Assembly: GCA_023257145.1 (NCBI GenBank)
Contig: JALRDA010000131.1
Coordinates: 11,479 to 75,478 of the forward strand
Reading direction: 5' to 3'
DNA from: Candidatus Saccharimonadia bacterium
Lineage (GTDB): Bacteria > Patescibacteriota > Saccharimonadia > Saccharimonadales > Saccharimonadaceae
Length of the DNA stretch: 64,000 bases
Every line of letters begins with the position of its first letter. Positions within the stretch are counted from its first letter, which is position 1. The notes beneath the pieces were generated by a model that worked only from the letters and a program-made list of their open reading frames with translations, did not search any database and was not told the origin of the DNA. The position numbers and the translations under genes are program-made. Shown here one piece after another: positions 24,722-32,897 of the stretch.

Positions 24722-24767
24722 CGAGCCCGTCTATGGAATTGAGTCCACTCTTCCATAGACGGGCTCG
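24722..24767 (+). terminator. 17-bp perfect hairpin after the orphan gene
   Basis: CGAGCCCGTCTATGGAA (24722-24738) pairs perfectly with TTCCATAGACGGGCTCG (24751-24767). Followed by GTTTCAT, a weak T-run. Confidence 0.65.
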
Positions 24768-24845
24768 GTTTCATATCTAGGGCTCTTGTGAAAACCGGTT
24801 CAATCTGTTACAATTGACAACTGATTAGTTAATAAAAGGAATCAT

Positions 24846-25154
24846 ATGACAAAAGCAGTCGTTAAGATCGGCGGAAAACAATTCGTTGTCGCCGAAAAAG
24901 AGACCCTACTGGTGGACCTCCTCCAGGAAGGCACAAAAGAGCTCACGCTTGATGCACTGTTGGTAATTGATGGTGATAAAACTACCGTCGGCGCGCCAAC
25001 TGTAAAAGGTGTGAAAGTTACCGCAAAGGTCGTTGACGATCTTGTTAAGGGCGAAAAAGTCCGCATTATTCGCTACAAAGCGAAAAAGCGCGTCCACAAA
25101 GAAATGGGCCACCGCCAAAAATACAGCCGCGTTGAAATTACTTCAATCAAATAG
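24846..25154 (+). CDS. rplU: ribosomal protein bL21
   Basis: A 102-residue large-subunit protein. The start VVKIGGKQFVVAE, the GAPTVKGVKVTAKV segment and the C-terminal KAKKRVHKEMGHRQKYSRVEI are diagnostic of L21. An extended -10 box (TGTTACAAT, TACAAT at 24809-24814) and an AAAGGA site lead into the ATG. In most bacteria rpmA (L27) follows directly; here a terminator follows instead and L27 is not in the window. Confidence 0.96.
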   Translation: MTKAVVKIGGKQFVVAEKETLLVDLLQEGTKELTLDALLVIDGDKTTVGAPTVKGVKVTAKVVDDLVKGEKVRIIRYKAKKRVHKEMGHRQKYSRVEITSIK

Positions 25155-25161
25155 CTGATAA

Positions 25162-25192
25162 AAAACCCCGCATGAAATAATGCGGGTTTTTT
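25162..25192 (+). terminator. terminator after rplU
   Basis: AAAACCCCGCAT pairs with ATGCGGGTTTT around GAAATA, followed by a long T-run. Confidence 0.9.
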
Positions 25193-25272
25193 ATTTTTTT
25201 ACATCATCCAGTCGATCGTGCTCATGCTATACTGAGGCAAGTAAAACAACGTATCGACAGTGGAGGCCGAGG

Positions 25273-27861
25273 GTGAGAATAAAGCAGACAGTTCGCAGTA
25301 AGATGATGCGAGGATTTTTTGTAATAACGGCACTTGTTCTTGGTCTGACGTCGGCTGTATCGATCAGTGGTAATAATCAAGCATCGGCTTTGGAGTCGTG
25401 GCAAACTGATGGCTGGTATCAGATTAGTACGGGATCGTCGCATACTTGCGGTATTTCTCACGATCAAAAAAGCGTGTACTGCTGGGGGTATTCATATGGT
25501 GGTGGGTTGGGGAGCGGAGACTCTGAACCGTACCAACCTATGCCCGGTGCAGTTGACACGAGCGGCATATTGACGAGTAAGACCTTCACGTCGATTGCGA
25601 CAGGGCAGGATATGACCTGCGTTATTGCAGACGGACAAGCCTACTGTTGGGGGCGTAGAACTGGCGATGGTACGTATGAATCTCGGCTGGCGCCAGTTGC
25701 GGTGAATACTTCGGGTGTTTTGGCTGGTAAGGTGCTCAAGTCGGTTACTATGGGCCATGGCCATACCTGCGTGCTTGATACTGGCGGTAAAGCCTACTGC
25801 TGGGGTGGCACGGAAGGTGGTGAGCTTGGAGTAGCGGGGCAACTATACTCGTCCACACTGCCTGTAGCAGTAGACACGGACGGTGCTCTAGCTGGCAGGA
25901 CATTAGTGTCAATTCAAGCAGGTACTCGGCATACGTGTGCAATAGATGTGGCCGGTTTGGCATACTGCTGGGGATATGTCGACAATGGACAATTGGGCGA
26001 CAATCCGTCTCAATCTGAACTGGAGCAGGGTGGATTTAAAGCACCCGTAGCTGTGGATATGTCCACAGTGTTAGCGGGAAAGACGATTCTCTCAATTGCA
26101 ACACCATATGGGTATACCTGTGTAATTGCGTCTGATCATCGCGCATACTGCTGGGGCGTGAACAACAATAGTCAGCTAGGAGATGGAACGTCTGTCGCAA
26201 GTACTATGCCCGTTGCGGTTGCTACCAGCGGGGTTTTGGCGAGTAGAGATTTAACTCAAATTTCTGGTAACGGCGACGATAGTGTTTGTGTCCTTGGTAC
26301 TGATGGGCTAGCCTACTGTTGGGGTGGAAATCGATACGGACAGCTGGGCAATGGAACTGAGCGCTTTGGTGAGTATTCGGAGCTGCCGACTGCAGTAAAT
26401 ACTAGTGGCGTTTTGGCTGAACGAACATTGAAAAATCTGTCTGGTGGTGCATACCGAATGTGTAGTATCGACGTGTCTAACACTGCATTCTGCTGGGGTG
26501 ATAATGGTGCTAATACACTTGGCAACTCCGGTCACGAAAGTGACGCCTATGTCACTTCGCCTGTAAAGGTTGGCGTGGCTGATCCGTTTATCGAATCGTA
26601 TTCTCCGGTAACTAGACTACGAACAGGTGACGGATCAAAGGTGGGTAGAGTGTATGGACAGTTTTTTTCTGCTGACGCAAGGGTATTTGTCGGCACTCAA
26701 GAGGCAGTTGTAACTTCAAGTAGTCCGTATACGCTACTTTACACCATTCCGGTATCTAACAATGCTGGGGTGAGGGATGTGAAGGTTGTAAATCCTAATG
26801 GAGCATCTGCTACAAAAAATGGAGCAATAACATATTTTGCGGCTGATGAGCCAAGCATAGCCAATGTTGATTTTGATTATGGTGATCAAAATATGCTTAT
26901 TATCAACGGGACAGGATTTTTATACGATCCGCTTGATCGATATAATTTCGAAGAAGCATACGACCGCTCGTTAGTGACCTTTAATGGAGTTAAACTTGCA
27001 TATTGTGTTCAAGGCACTGGTCGCACGCTCGAACAAGAGCAGCAGTACATGACTGATAAGACTGTTGTTACCGACACCGCACCATGCTACTACATGTATG
27101 ACACCGATTACAACGGGCTGATTACGTACACGAAAGCAATTGTTTTGCTTCCGGAAGATTATGACATTAGCGCAGGTGGGACGGTCTCTGTAAATGGTTC
27201 ACCTGAGTTTTCATTAGGGCAGTCGACGCCGCCATCGACTGAGCAGCCAGCGCCAACTGTACCAGCAGTCCCGCCTGTTGTGAGCCAGAATCCTGCAAAT
27301 GATACCAAGGTTCAGTCATCCGATAGTGCGGTCAAACCAAAGCCAGTGACGGTATCTAATACTCAGCAGGGGTCATTTGTAGAGATTGCCAAGAATGCAC
27401 CGATTGAAGATCGTATCTCGGCAAAGGCTATCAGAATCAACGGCAATGCTATTGAAAGCAATATGTCGATTAGCGCACTTCCGACATTTAGTGGAGCTGC
27501 ACCAGCTGGCAGCAGGATAACAGTGACGGTTCATTCGGATCCTGTAACATGCGGGGCAGTTACTAAAAGTGATGGCACGTGGTCATGCACGTTACCGACG
27601 AAGCTTCCGGTGGGGCAACATACGGTTCGCTTTGCGGCAGTGACGCTTGATGGTGAAGAAGTCCAGTATGGTCCATACGACGTAACGGTAGTAGATAATG
27701 AGCGAGAGGCTGCGCAAGCTTCGTCGTTAGACGCTACTAATCGTGATGACGAAGCAAAAAAACAAGCGCCGAATATTATGCAATCTTTACTTATTGGTCT
27801 TGGGGGACTGATATTGGTCGGCGTCATTATCGCTGCTGCAATCAGATTCCGACGTCGATAA
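25273..27861 (+). CDS. RCC1-repeat cell-surface protein
   Basis: An 862-residue exported protein. After the signal peptide (ending near NNQASA) come seven RCC1-like blades over about residues 35-435, each with a TC...YCWG (once FCWG) pair of cysteines, which together make a beta propeller probably locked by disulfides. An IPT/TIG-like beta domain follows (SYSPVTRLRTGDGSKV onward), then a Pro-rich linker, an Ig-like domain (SRITVTVHSD to VGQHTVRFAAV), and a C-terminal membrane helix with the basic end RFRRR. GTG 25273 is chosen because GGAGG lies seven bases before it; an extended -10 (TGCTATACT) is at 25225-25233. A surface adhesion or ligand-binding role is inferred. Confidence 0.85.
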   Translation: MRIKQTVRSKMMRGFFVITALVLGLTSAVSISGNNQASALESWQTDGWYQISTGSSHTCGISHDQKSVYCWGYSYGGGLGSGDSEPYQPMPGAVDTSGILTSKTFTSIATGQDMTCVIADGQAYCWGRRTGDGTYESRLAPVAVNTSGVLAGKVLKSVTMGHGHTCVLDTGGKAYCWGGTEGGELGVAGQLYSSTLPVAVDTDGALAGRTLVSIQAGTRHTCAIDVAGLAYCWGYVDNGQLGDNPSQSELEQGGFKAPVAVDMSTVLAGKTILSIATPYGYTCVIASDHRAYCWGVNNNSQLGDGTSVASTMPVAVATSGVLASRDLTQISGNGDDSVCVLGTDGLAYCWGGNRYGQLGNGTERFGEYSELPTAVNTSGVLAERTLKNLSGGAYRMCSIDVSNTAFCWGDNGANTLGNSGHESDAYVTSPVKVGVADPFIESYSPVTRLRTGDGSKVGRVYGQFFSADARVFVGTQEAVVTSSSPYTLLYTIPVSNNAGVRDVKVVNPNGASATKNGAITYFAADEPSIANVDFDYGDQNMLIINGTGFLYDPLDRYNFEEAYDRSLVTFNGVKLAYCVQGTGRTLEQEQQYMTDKTVVTDTAPCYYMYDTDYNGLITYTKAIVLLPEDYDISAGGTVSVNGSPEFSLGQSTPPSTEQPAPTVPAVPPVVSQNPANDTKVQSSDSAVKPKPVTVSNTQQGSFVEIAKNAPIEDRISAKAIRINGNAIESNMSISALPTFSGAAPAGSRITVTVHSDPVTCGAVTKSDGTWSCTLPTKLPVGQHTVRFAAVTLDGEEVQYGPYDVTVVDNEREAAQASSLDATNRDDEAKKQAPNIMQSLLIGLGGLILVGVIIAAAIRFRRR

Positions 27862-27879
27862 TTAAATCCCATAATATTA

Positions 27880-27909
27880 AAATCTCCGCATAGTAAAGCG
27901 GAGATTTTT
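27880..27909 (+). terminator. terminator after the RCC1-repeat gene
   Basis: AAATCTCCGC pairs with GCGGAGATTT around ATAGTAAA; T-run follows. Confidence 0.9.
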
Positions 27910-27923
27910 ATTTATGCTCATGC

Positions 27924-27929
27924 TATAAT
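27924..27929 (+). promoter_or_regulatory. extended -10 box for parA-parB
   Basis: TGCTATAAT directly after the preceding terminator; leader of about 24 bases with GAGAGGGAAG. Confidence 0.6.
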
Positions 27930-27959
27930 AGTCCAAAAGAGAGAGGGAAGATAAACACT

Positions 27960-28721
27960 GTGACGACTGTCATATCTGTAACAAATCAAAAGGGTGGCGT
28001 TGGTAAGACGACAAGTGCGGTCAATATTGCCTATTACCTAGCAAAGATGGGCAAAAAGACGTTGCTAGTTGATTTTGATCCGCAGGGTAATGCATCCAGC
28101 GGCCTTGGGATTGATAAGCAGCAACTAGAGGGTTCGATGACGGATGTCATTCTTGAGACAAAATTATTGACGGATATTATCATACCTACTGATCACAAGA
28201 ATCTTTTTTTGGCGCCGACGACGTCACATCTTGCAAACACTGAAGTCGAGCTGGCTCAGGCAAACCGGCGATTTACTCGATTAAAAAATGCGATCGAAAA
28301 TACGCCAAATTACGACTACATTATTATTGATAGCCCACCAAGCCTGAGCTTGTTGACGGTAAATGGTTTAATAGCCGCGCGATATGTTTTGCTACCTGTG
28401 CAGGCAGAGTTTTACGCACTCGAAGGCCTGGGGCAGTTACTTGAGACGATGAAACTTATCCGCAAAAGCATGAACCCAACACTCGATTTGATTGGCGTGT
28501 TACCGACGATGGTGGATGGACGGACGACACTTAGCGGCCAGGTGCACGAAGAAATCAAGAAGCATTTTCCTGGTAAGGTGTTTAAGACAGTTATTCCGCG
28601 TAATATTCGTCTCGCCGAAGCGCCAAGTCATGGACTGCCTGTAGGTGTCTACGACAAGTTTTCAAAAGGTGCTCGCGCATACAAAGCGGTGACAAAGGAG
28701 GTGATTGAGCGTGTCGGTTAA
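27960..28721 (+). CDS. parA: chromosome partitioning ATPase ParA (Soj)
   Basis: A 253-residue P-loop ATPase. The deviant Walker A NQKGGVGKTTSAVN with both lysines is near residues 8-21, DFDPQGNASSGLG follows, and IIIDSPPSLSLLT is the Walker B region. ParA binds DNA nonspecifically as an ATP dimer and moves ParB-parS complexes apart. There is no N-terminal helix-turn-helix, so it is the chromosomal short type. Start is GTG 27960. It overlaps parB by 11 bases from the chosen parB start. Confidence 0.95.
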   Translation: MTTVISVTNQKGGVGKTTSAVNIAYYLAKMGKKTLLVDFDPQGNASSGLGIDKQQLEGSMTDVILETKLLTDIIIPTDHKNLFLAPTTSHLANTEVELAQANRRFTRLKNAIENTPNYDYIIIDSPPSLSLLTVNGLIAARYVLLPVQAEFYALEGLGQLLETMKLIRKSMNPTLDLIGVLPTMVDGRTTLSGQVHEEIKKHFPGKVFKTVIPRNIRLAEAPSHGLPVGVYDKFSKGARAYKAVTKEVIERVG

Positions 28722-29598
28722 AAAGGGACTAGGGCGTGGATTTGATTCGTTAATTCCAACAGAACTGTTGGACGAGTCGTTTGATCCAACCGCTGCGCAG
28801 GATGATCAGGTCAGCGACTTGCGGCACATCAAACTATCTGAGATATCTGCAGACCCAGATCAGCCGCGCCGTCATTTCGACGAGCTAGGCCTGGAGGAAT
28901 TATCAGCATCTATCAAAGAGCATGGTATATTGCAGCCGATTGTTGTCACGCCTAAACATGGTGGCTATCAGATTGTCGCTGGTGAGCGTCGCTACCGCGC
29001 TGCAAAGATGGCGGGACTAGAGAAAGTGCCGGCACTTGTACGCACATTAAGTGATCAGCACAAGTTAGAGCTATCGTTAATTGAAAATCTACAGCGACGT
29101 GATCTTAATGTTCTAGAGACGGCGACTGCTTATCTAAAACTTCGCGATCAATTTAATTTGACACTTGATCAAATTGGTCAGCGCGTTGGTGGTAAGTCGG
29201 TGAGTGCGGTGAGCAATACGCTACGGTTATTGCGACTACCAGAATCGGTCCGTAAGGCGCTTGTTGAGGGAAAGCTTCGTGAAGGTCAGGCTCGCCCATT
29301 GGTCAATATTGATCCAGCTATCATCGAAGAGGTTTTGCCACAGATTCTCAAAGAAGAGTGGAGTGCCCGTAAGATCGAACAGTTTATCGTACAGTTAAAA
29401 AAGACACCGCAGTTAGCTGACCCAGCTAAAAAACAAAAGATCGATCAGCAACCATACGAAGATACGACAAAGCGCCTCGTGCAGCGACTAGCGACTGACG
29501 TGAGCGTCAAGACAAACGCTAAGGGTGCTGGTCAGATTATTATTCGTTTCAAGAGCGACGATGAGTTTAAGCGCTTGGAACAATTGCTGAATCAATAA
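28711..29598 (+). CDS. parB: chromosome partitioning protein ParB (Spo0J)
   Basis: A 295-residue CTP-dependent DNA clamp that loads at parS. The N-terminal domain shows GERRYRAAKMAGLEKVPALV with the arginine motif of the CTP-binding pocket, preceded by DQPRRHFDELGLEELSASI; the central helix-turn-helix reads TLDQIGQRVGGKSVSAVSNTLRLL. The C-terminal dimer domain is short. GTG 28711 is chosen because GGAGG lies nine bases before it, while the TTG at 28705 is too close. No parS-like palindrome was noticed within the window. Confidence 0.94.
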   Translation: MSVKKGLGRGFDSLIPTELLDESFDPTAAQDDQVSDLRHIKLSEISADPDQPRRHFDELGLEELSASIKEHGILQPIVVTPKHGGYQIVAGERRYRAAKMAGLEKVPALVRTLSDQHKLELSLIENLQRRDLNVLETATAYLKLRDQFNLTLDQIGQRVGGKSVSAVSNTLRLLRLPESVRKALVEGKLREGQARPLVNIDPAIIEEVLPQILKEEWSARKIEQFIVQLKKTPQLADPAKKQKIDQQPYEDTTKRLVQRLATDVSVKTNAKGAGQIIIRFKSDDEFKRLEQLLNQ

Positions 29599-29612
29599 GG
29601 CAGATCAGTTAA

Positions 29613-29647
29613 AAAATAACACACAGACGACGCCTGTGTGTTATTTT
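29613..29647. terminator. bidirectional terminator between parB and lepB
   Basis: AAAATAACACACAG pairs perfectly with CTGTGTGTTATTTT; T-runs on both strands serve the convergent genes. Confidence 0.88.
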
Positions 29648-29662
29648 AATTTTGAAATTAGT

Positions 29663-30262
29663 TTAGAATGTTCGAATGCCTGTGAATGGGAAGATGCGGA
29701 ATTTGACTGGACCAACGATATCGTAATAAGGGATGAATCCTAGTCCACTGCGTGAGTCATATGAATAATCACCTTGGCGATGATCACCTGCGACAAACAG
29801 TGCACCGTCGGAAACAATTGTATCGACATTGCCGCTCGTTGGTGAGGTTGGCTCGCTGTTGTGTGAATCATCAGGATGGATGCCTTCGGGGTGTGCGTCG
29901 TTATAGACGGTCATTGTGCCATCTTTGACGACAACGCGCTCGCCGGGAAAGGCGATAACTCGTTTAACGATATATTCATCGCCAGTCCCAACGTTGTAGC
30001 GCGGGTTTTTAAAGACGATTACTTGGCCACGTTCAGGGATGTAAGGTTTGTTTTGTAGCTGCGCCCATGTTGCTGGTAAGCGGCTGACGATTAGGCGATC
30101 GCCTGTGTACATCGTTGGCTCCATGCTCGGGCCGACAACATTAAAGCTACGAAAAATGAATGCATTAATTAAGACAGTGCCTATCAAAACGCAGGCAATA
30201 AACACGAGTATGCCAACTGTGTCTTTAATAAAGGGGTGTCGTTGTAAAAATGAGGCTTCCAC
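29663..30262 (-). CDS. lepB: signal peptidase I
   Basis: A 199-residue membrane peptidase that removes signal peptides from Sec-exported proteins. One membrane helix (about residues 15-37), the nucleophile S46 in GPSMEPTM, the general base K99 in YIVKRVIAFPGE, and the GDHRQGDYSYDSR box are present, so it is the bacterial Ser-Lys type, in contrast to the Ser-His SipW enzyme at 16 kb. The start is a GTG. The -10 box lies so close that the mRNA should have about two untranslated bases. Confidence 0.95.
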   Translation of the reverse strand: MEASFLQRHPFIKDTVGILVFIACVLIGTVLINAFIFRSFNVVGPSMEPTMYTGDRLIVSRLPATWAQLQNKPYIPERGQVIVFKNPRYNVGTGDEYIVKRVIAFPGERVVVKDGTMTVYNDAHPEGIHPDDSHNSEPTSPTSGNVDTIVSDGALFVAGDHRQGDYSYDSRSGLGFIPYYDIVGPVKFRIFPFTGIRTF

Positions 30263-30270
30263 TATTTCTT

Positions 30271-30276
30271 ACTATA
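30271..30276 (-). promoter_or_regulatory. extended -10 box of lepB, near-leaderless
   Basis: On the minus strand TGCTATAGT; predicted +1 at 30264, two bases before the GTG start at 30262. Confidence 0.6.
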
Positions 30277-30348
30277 GCATGCTTTAGAAACTATATAAAT
30301 GTAATCATGTTTATGGTTTTTATGGTTCAAAAATGATAGCAAATCCAG

Positions 30349-30354
30349 TATAGT
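30349..30354 (+). promoter_or_regulatory. -10 box of the LCP gene, near-leaderless
   Basis: TATAGT predicts +1 near 30361, about seven bases before the ATG at 30368. Confidence 0.5.
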
Positions 30355-30367
30355 AGAATGAGAATTT

Positions 30368-32038
30368 ATGAAACCACAACGACACTCAATCGACGGATTT
30401 GTTCCACGCCGAGCTGGTAGCACTTTGGGCGAACAACACCCCTCACAGGCAGGTGACCTTCGTCGCCGACATGCTCAGCAGGTAGGCGGACTACAGCGAC
30501 CGGCTGCTCAATCAAGTGCTTCAACTGCGACAGTGCAGCAAGGTTCTGCTCCGTTACGCTACAGTGACCGTGGACTTGCGAGACGTGATATCGACGAGTC
30601 TCTCAGTAGCATTGGCGATGCCGCACCCGAAGTACCTAAAAAGCGCAAATGGTTATTCCGAAAAAAAGCGGCAGCCTTGCCAGCTCGAACGGGCAAGCGT
30701 CGCTGGGTGAAGTGGGCGATTATTGCCGCTGTTATACTGCTCGGACTTTTAGGTGGCTGGCTGGCCTATAAGACAATTAATGCCAGCGGTAATATATTTA
30801 AGGGCAATATCCTTGGTTTAATTCAAAGTCAGCCCTTAAAGCAAGACCAAAATGGACGCAGTAACATCCTTGTACTGGGCACATCGGAAGATGACCCAGG
30901 GCATGGTGGGGCATTTTTGACCGACTCGATGATGATTGTGAGCATTGATCAAAAGAACAAGACGACTACTATGTTTAGCATTCCTCGTGATCTGTATGTC
31001 AAATACGGCATGGCGTGTAATAGTGGTTATGCGGGTAAGATTAATGAATACTTTAACTGTGTAAACGAAGATTACACCTCTGCAGAGGCAGAGCAGGAGC
31101 GTATTACAAAGACACGTGAATTTATCGGCGATATTTTTGGCATGGATATTCAGTATGGTGTTCATGTAAATAATACTGTCATCAAGGATGCGGTAGATGC
31201 AGTTGGCGGAGTGGACGTTGATGTGCAGGGGAGTAACGGTGATCCTGGCGTACTTGACCGAAATTTTGACTGGCGCTGTAATTATAAGTGTAATCTGGTG
31301 AAGTACGATAACGGCGTTCATCACTTAGACGGCGAGCATGCGCTATTCCTTGCTATGGCGCGCGGTAGTACCGAACCGACATACGGACTTGGTAATTCTA
31401 ACTTTGACCGCGAGAAAAACCAGCAAAAGATTATTATCGCGCTGAAGGAAAAAGCAGTGAGTACCGGGACGTTGACTGATCTTGGAAAGGTTACTGGATT
31501 AATCGATAGTCTTGGGAACAATCTGCGCACTAACTTTGAAACCAGCGAGATTCGTACGTTGATGACACTAGGGTCTGAAATATCTTCATCAAATATCAAC
31601 TCAATTAATCTCTACGGCGGTGAGGATGCGGTGTTTGTCAGTGGCCCATACGGTGGGGCAAGTGTCGTTATGCCTGCTGCGGGTATCTTCAATTACTCGG
31701 AAATTCGCACGCATCTCAAACAAAAACTAAGCACCGATCCAGTGACTCGTGAGGGTGCAAAAATTATTGTTCTTAATGGATCGGGTGTTGCTGGGGTTGC
31801 TCAAACAGAGGCCGATAAGCTGACTGAATCTGGCTTTATCGTATCAGATGTCGGTAATGCGCCAGATGGAACATACGCGAGTGTAGAAATATATAAGGTT
31901 GGCGAGGGTATGAGTGGAACAAAAGCGCGCCTAGAATCCAACTTCAACGTCAAAGTCAAAACAACTGCACCGCCACTTACGGTTTCGCAGGATACAAACT
32001 TTGTAATTGTGATTGGCGAAGACCGTTCATCAAACTAA
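30368..32038 (+). CDS. LytR-CpsA-Psr family cell-wall ligase with LytR_C domain
   Basis: A 556-residue membrane protein. A long basic and Gln/Ser-rich cytoplasmic part (about residues 1-115) precedes one membrane helix (about 117-140). The LCP domain follows: ILVLGTSEDDPG, LTDSMMIVSID, TTTMFSIPRDLYVKY with the conserved Arg-Asp, VDAVGGVDVDV, and HHLDGEHALFLAMAR with Arg. A LytR_C domain lies at about 455-530 (KIIVLNGSGVAGVAQ). LCP enzymes transfer undecaprenyl-linked glycopolymers to peptidoglycan. An insertion with three or four cysteines (MACNSGYAGKINEYFNCV, WRCNYKCNLV) within the domain could form disulfides. Confidence 0.93.
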   Translation: MKPQRHSIDGFVPRRAGSTLGEQHPSQAGDLRRRHAQQVGGLQRPAAQSSASTATVQQGSAPLRYSDRGLARRDIDESLSSIGDAAPEVPKKRKWLFRKKAAALPARTGKRRWVKWAIIAAVILLGLLGGWLAYKTINASGNIFKGNILGLIQSQPLKQDQNGRSNILVLGTSEDDPGHGGAFLTDSMMIVSIDQKNKTTTMFSIPRDLYVKYGMACNSGYAGKINEYFNCVNEDYTSAEAEQERITKTREFIGDIFGMDIQYGVHVNNTVIKDAVDAVGGVDVDVQGSNGDPGVLDRNFDWRCNYKCNLVKYDNGVHHLDGEHALFLAMARGSTEPTYGLGNSNFDREKNQQKIIIALKEKAVSTGTLTDLGKVTGLIDSLGNNLRTNFETSEIRTLMTLGSEISSSNINSINLYGGEDAVFVSGPYGGASVVMPAAGIFNYSEIRTHLKQKLSTDPVTREGAKIIVLNGSGVAGVAQTEADKLTESGFIVSDVGNAPDGTYASVEIYKVGEGMSGTKARLESNFNVKVKTTAPPLTVSQDTNFVIVIGEDRSSN

Positions 32039-32050
32039 GCTGATAAGTGC

Positions 32051-32056
32051 TATAAT
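32051..32056 (+). promoter_or_regulatory. extended -10 box of the membrane protein gene, near-leaderless
   Basis: TGCTATAAT; predicted +1 at 32063, five bases before the ATG at 32068. Confidence 0.55.
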
Positions 32057-32067
32057 AAAGATTGATT

Positions 32068-32847
32068 ATGGAGTTTCTAAAGTCATCTAAACGACGCTCG
32101 TTGGTGAGCGAGCTAGTATATATCGCCTTGAATGTGGCATTTGCTGTGACCATTTTAATTGTTGTTTTAGCGGTTAATTCGCCGCTACCAGCCTTTGCCT
32201 TGGTGCTACTGAGTAAGTGGCGTATCCTTGCAGTGCGTCCTCGATATTGGTTTGTAAACATCCAAACAAATCTTGTCGATATTATCTTTAGTCTTAGTAT
32301 TGTCATATTGCTGTATTCAGCTGGTGGCGCAATCGGGGTCCAAATACTGCTTACTGCACTATATATCGCGTGGCTACTGTATGTTAAGCCAAAGTCGAAG
32401 CGGATGTTCGTGGCAATACAGGCTGGCGCAGCGATATTTTTCGGCGTGACTGCACTGATGATCGTATCGTACGACTGGATTGCTTCGATTGTTGTTCTTG
32501 CGATGTGGCTAATTGGATATAGCGCAGCTCGACATGTTGTGAGTAGCTACGACGAACCGCATACATCGTTTTATAGCTTGACCTGGGGATTTTTATTCGC
32601 CGAGTTGGGGTGGCTTGGGTACCACTGGACATTTGCCTATACATTGCCGGGCGCAGGTGATATAAAACTGTCGCAGATTGCGTTGATCGCACTGGCTATT
32701 AGTTTCGTGTCAGAGCGTGCATACCAAAGTTACGTGAAACATGGATCAATTCGCTCGAACGATATTATTATGCCGGCGTTACTGTCAGGTAGTGTGATTC
32801 TCATTCTTTTGACATTATTTAACACAATCAGCACGGGTGCAATTTAA
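32068..32847 (+). CDS. multi-pass membrane protein of unknown function, 259 residues
   Basis: About seven or eight predicted membrane helices cover most of the protein after a basic start (MEFLKSSKRRSL). Short polar loops hold RPRYWFVNIQ and YDEPHTSFYSL. No catalytic motif is visible and I do not recognise the family; it could be a transporter-like or structural membrane protein. ATG 32068 is chosen over TTG 32062 because the -10 box at 32051-32056 leaves about five untranslated bases before it. It lies between the LCP gene and the HtrA gene, so a link with the cell envelope is possible. Confidence 0.65.
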   Translation: MEFLKSSKRRSLVSELVYIALNVAFAVTILIVVLAVNSPLPAFALVLLSKWRILAVRPRYWFVNIQTNLVDIIFSLSIVILLYSAGGAIGVQILLTALYIAWLLYVKPKSKRMFVAIQAGAAIFFGVTALMIVSYDWIASIVVLAMWLIGYSAARHVVSSYDEPHTSFYSLTWGFLFAELGWLGYHWTFAYTLPGAGDIKLSQIALIALAISFVSERAYQSYVKHGSIRSNDIIMPALLSGSVILILLTLFNTISTGAI

Positions 32848-32897
32848 TTTTCAGGAATATATAAGTTTTATACGCTAGCATAAAGGAGATGAAAAAT

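Noticed and set aside
27924..29598. Replication origin or parS next to parAB
   Set aside because: No dnaA, DnaA-box cluster or parS-like palindrome was seen; parAB alone does not prove an origin here.
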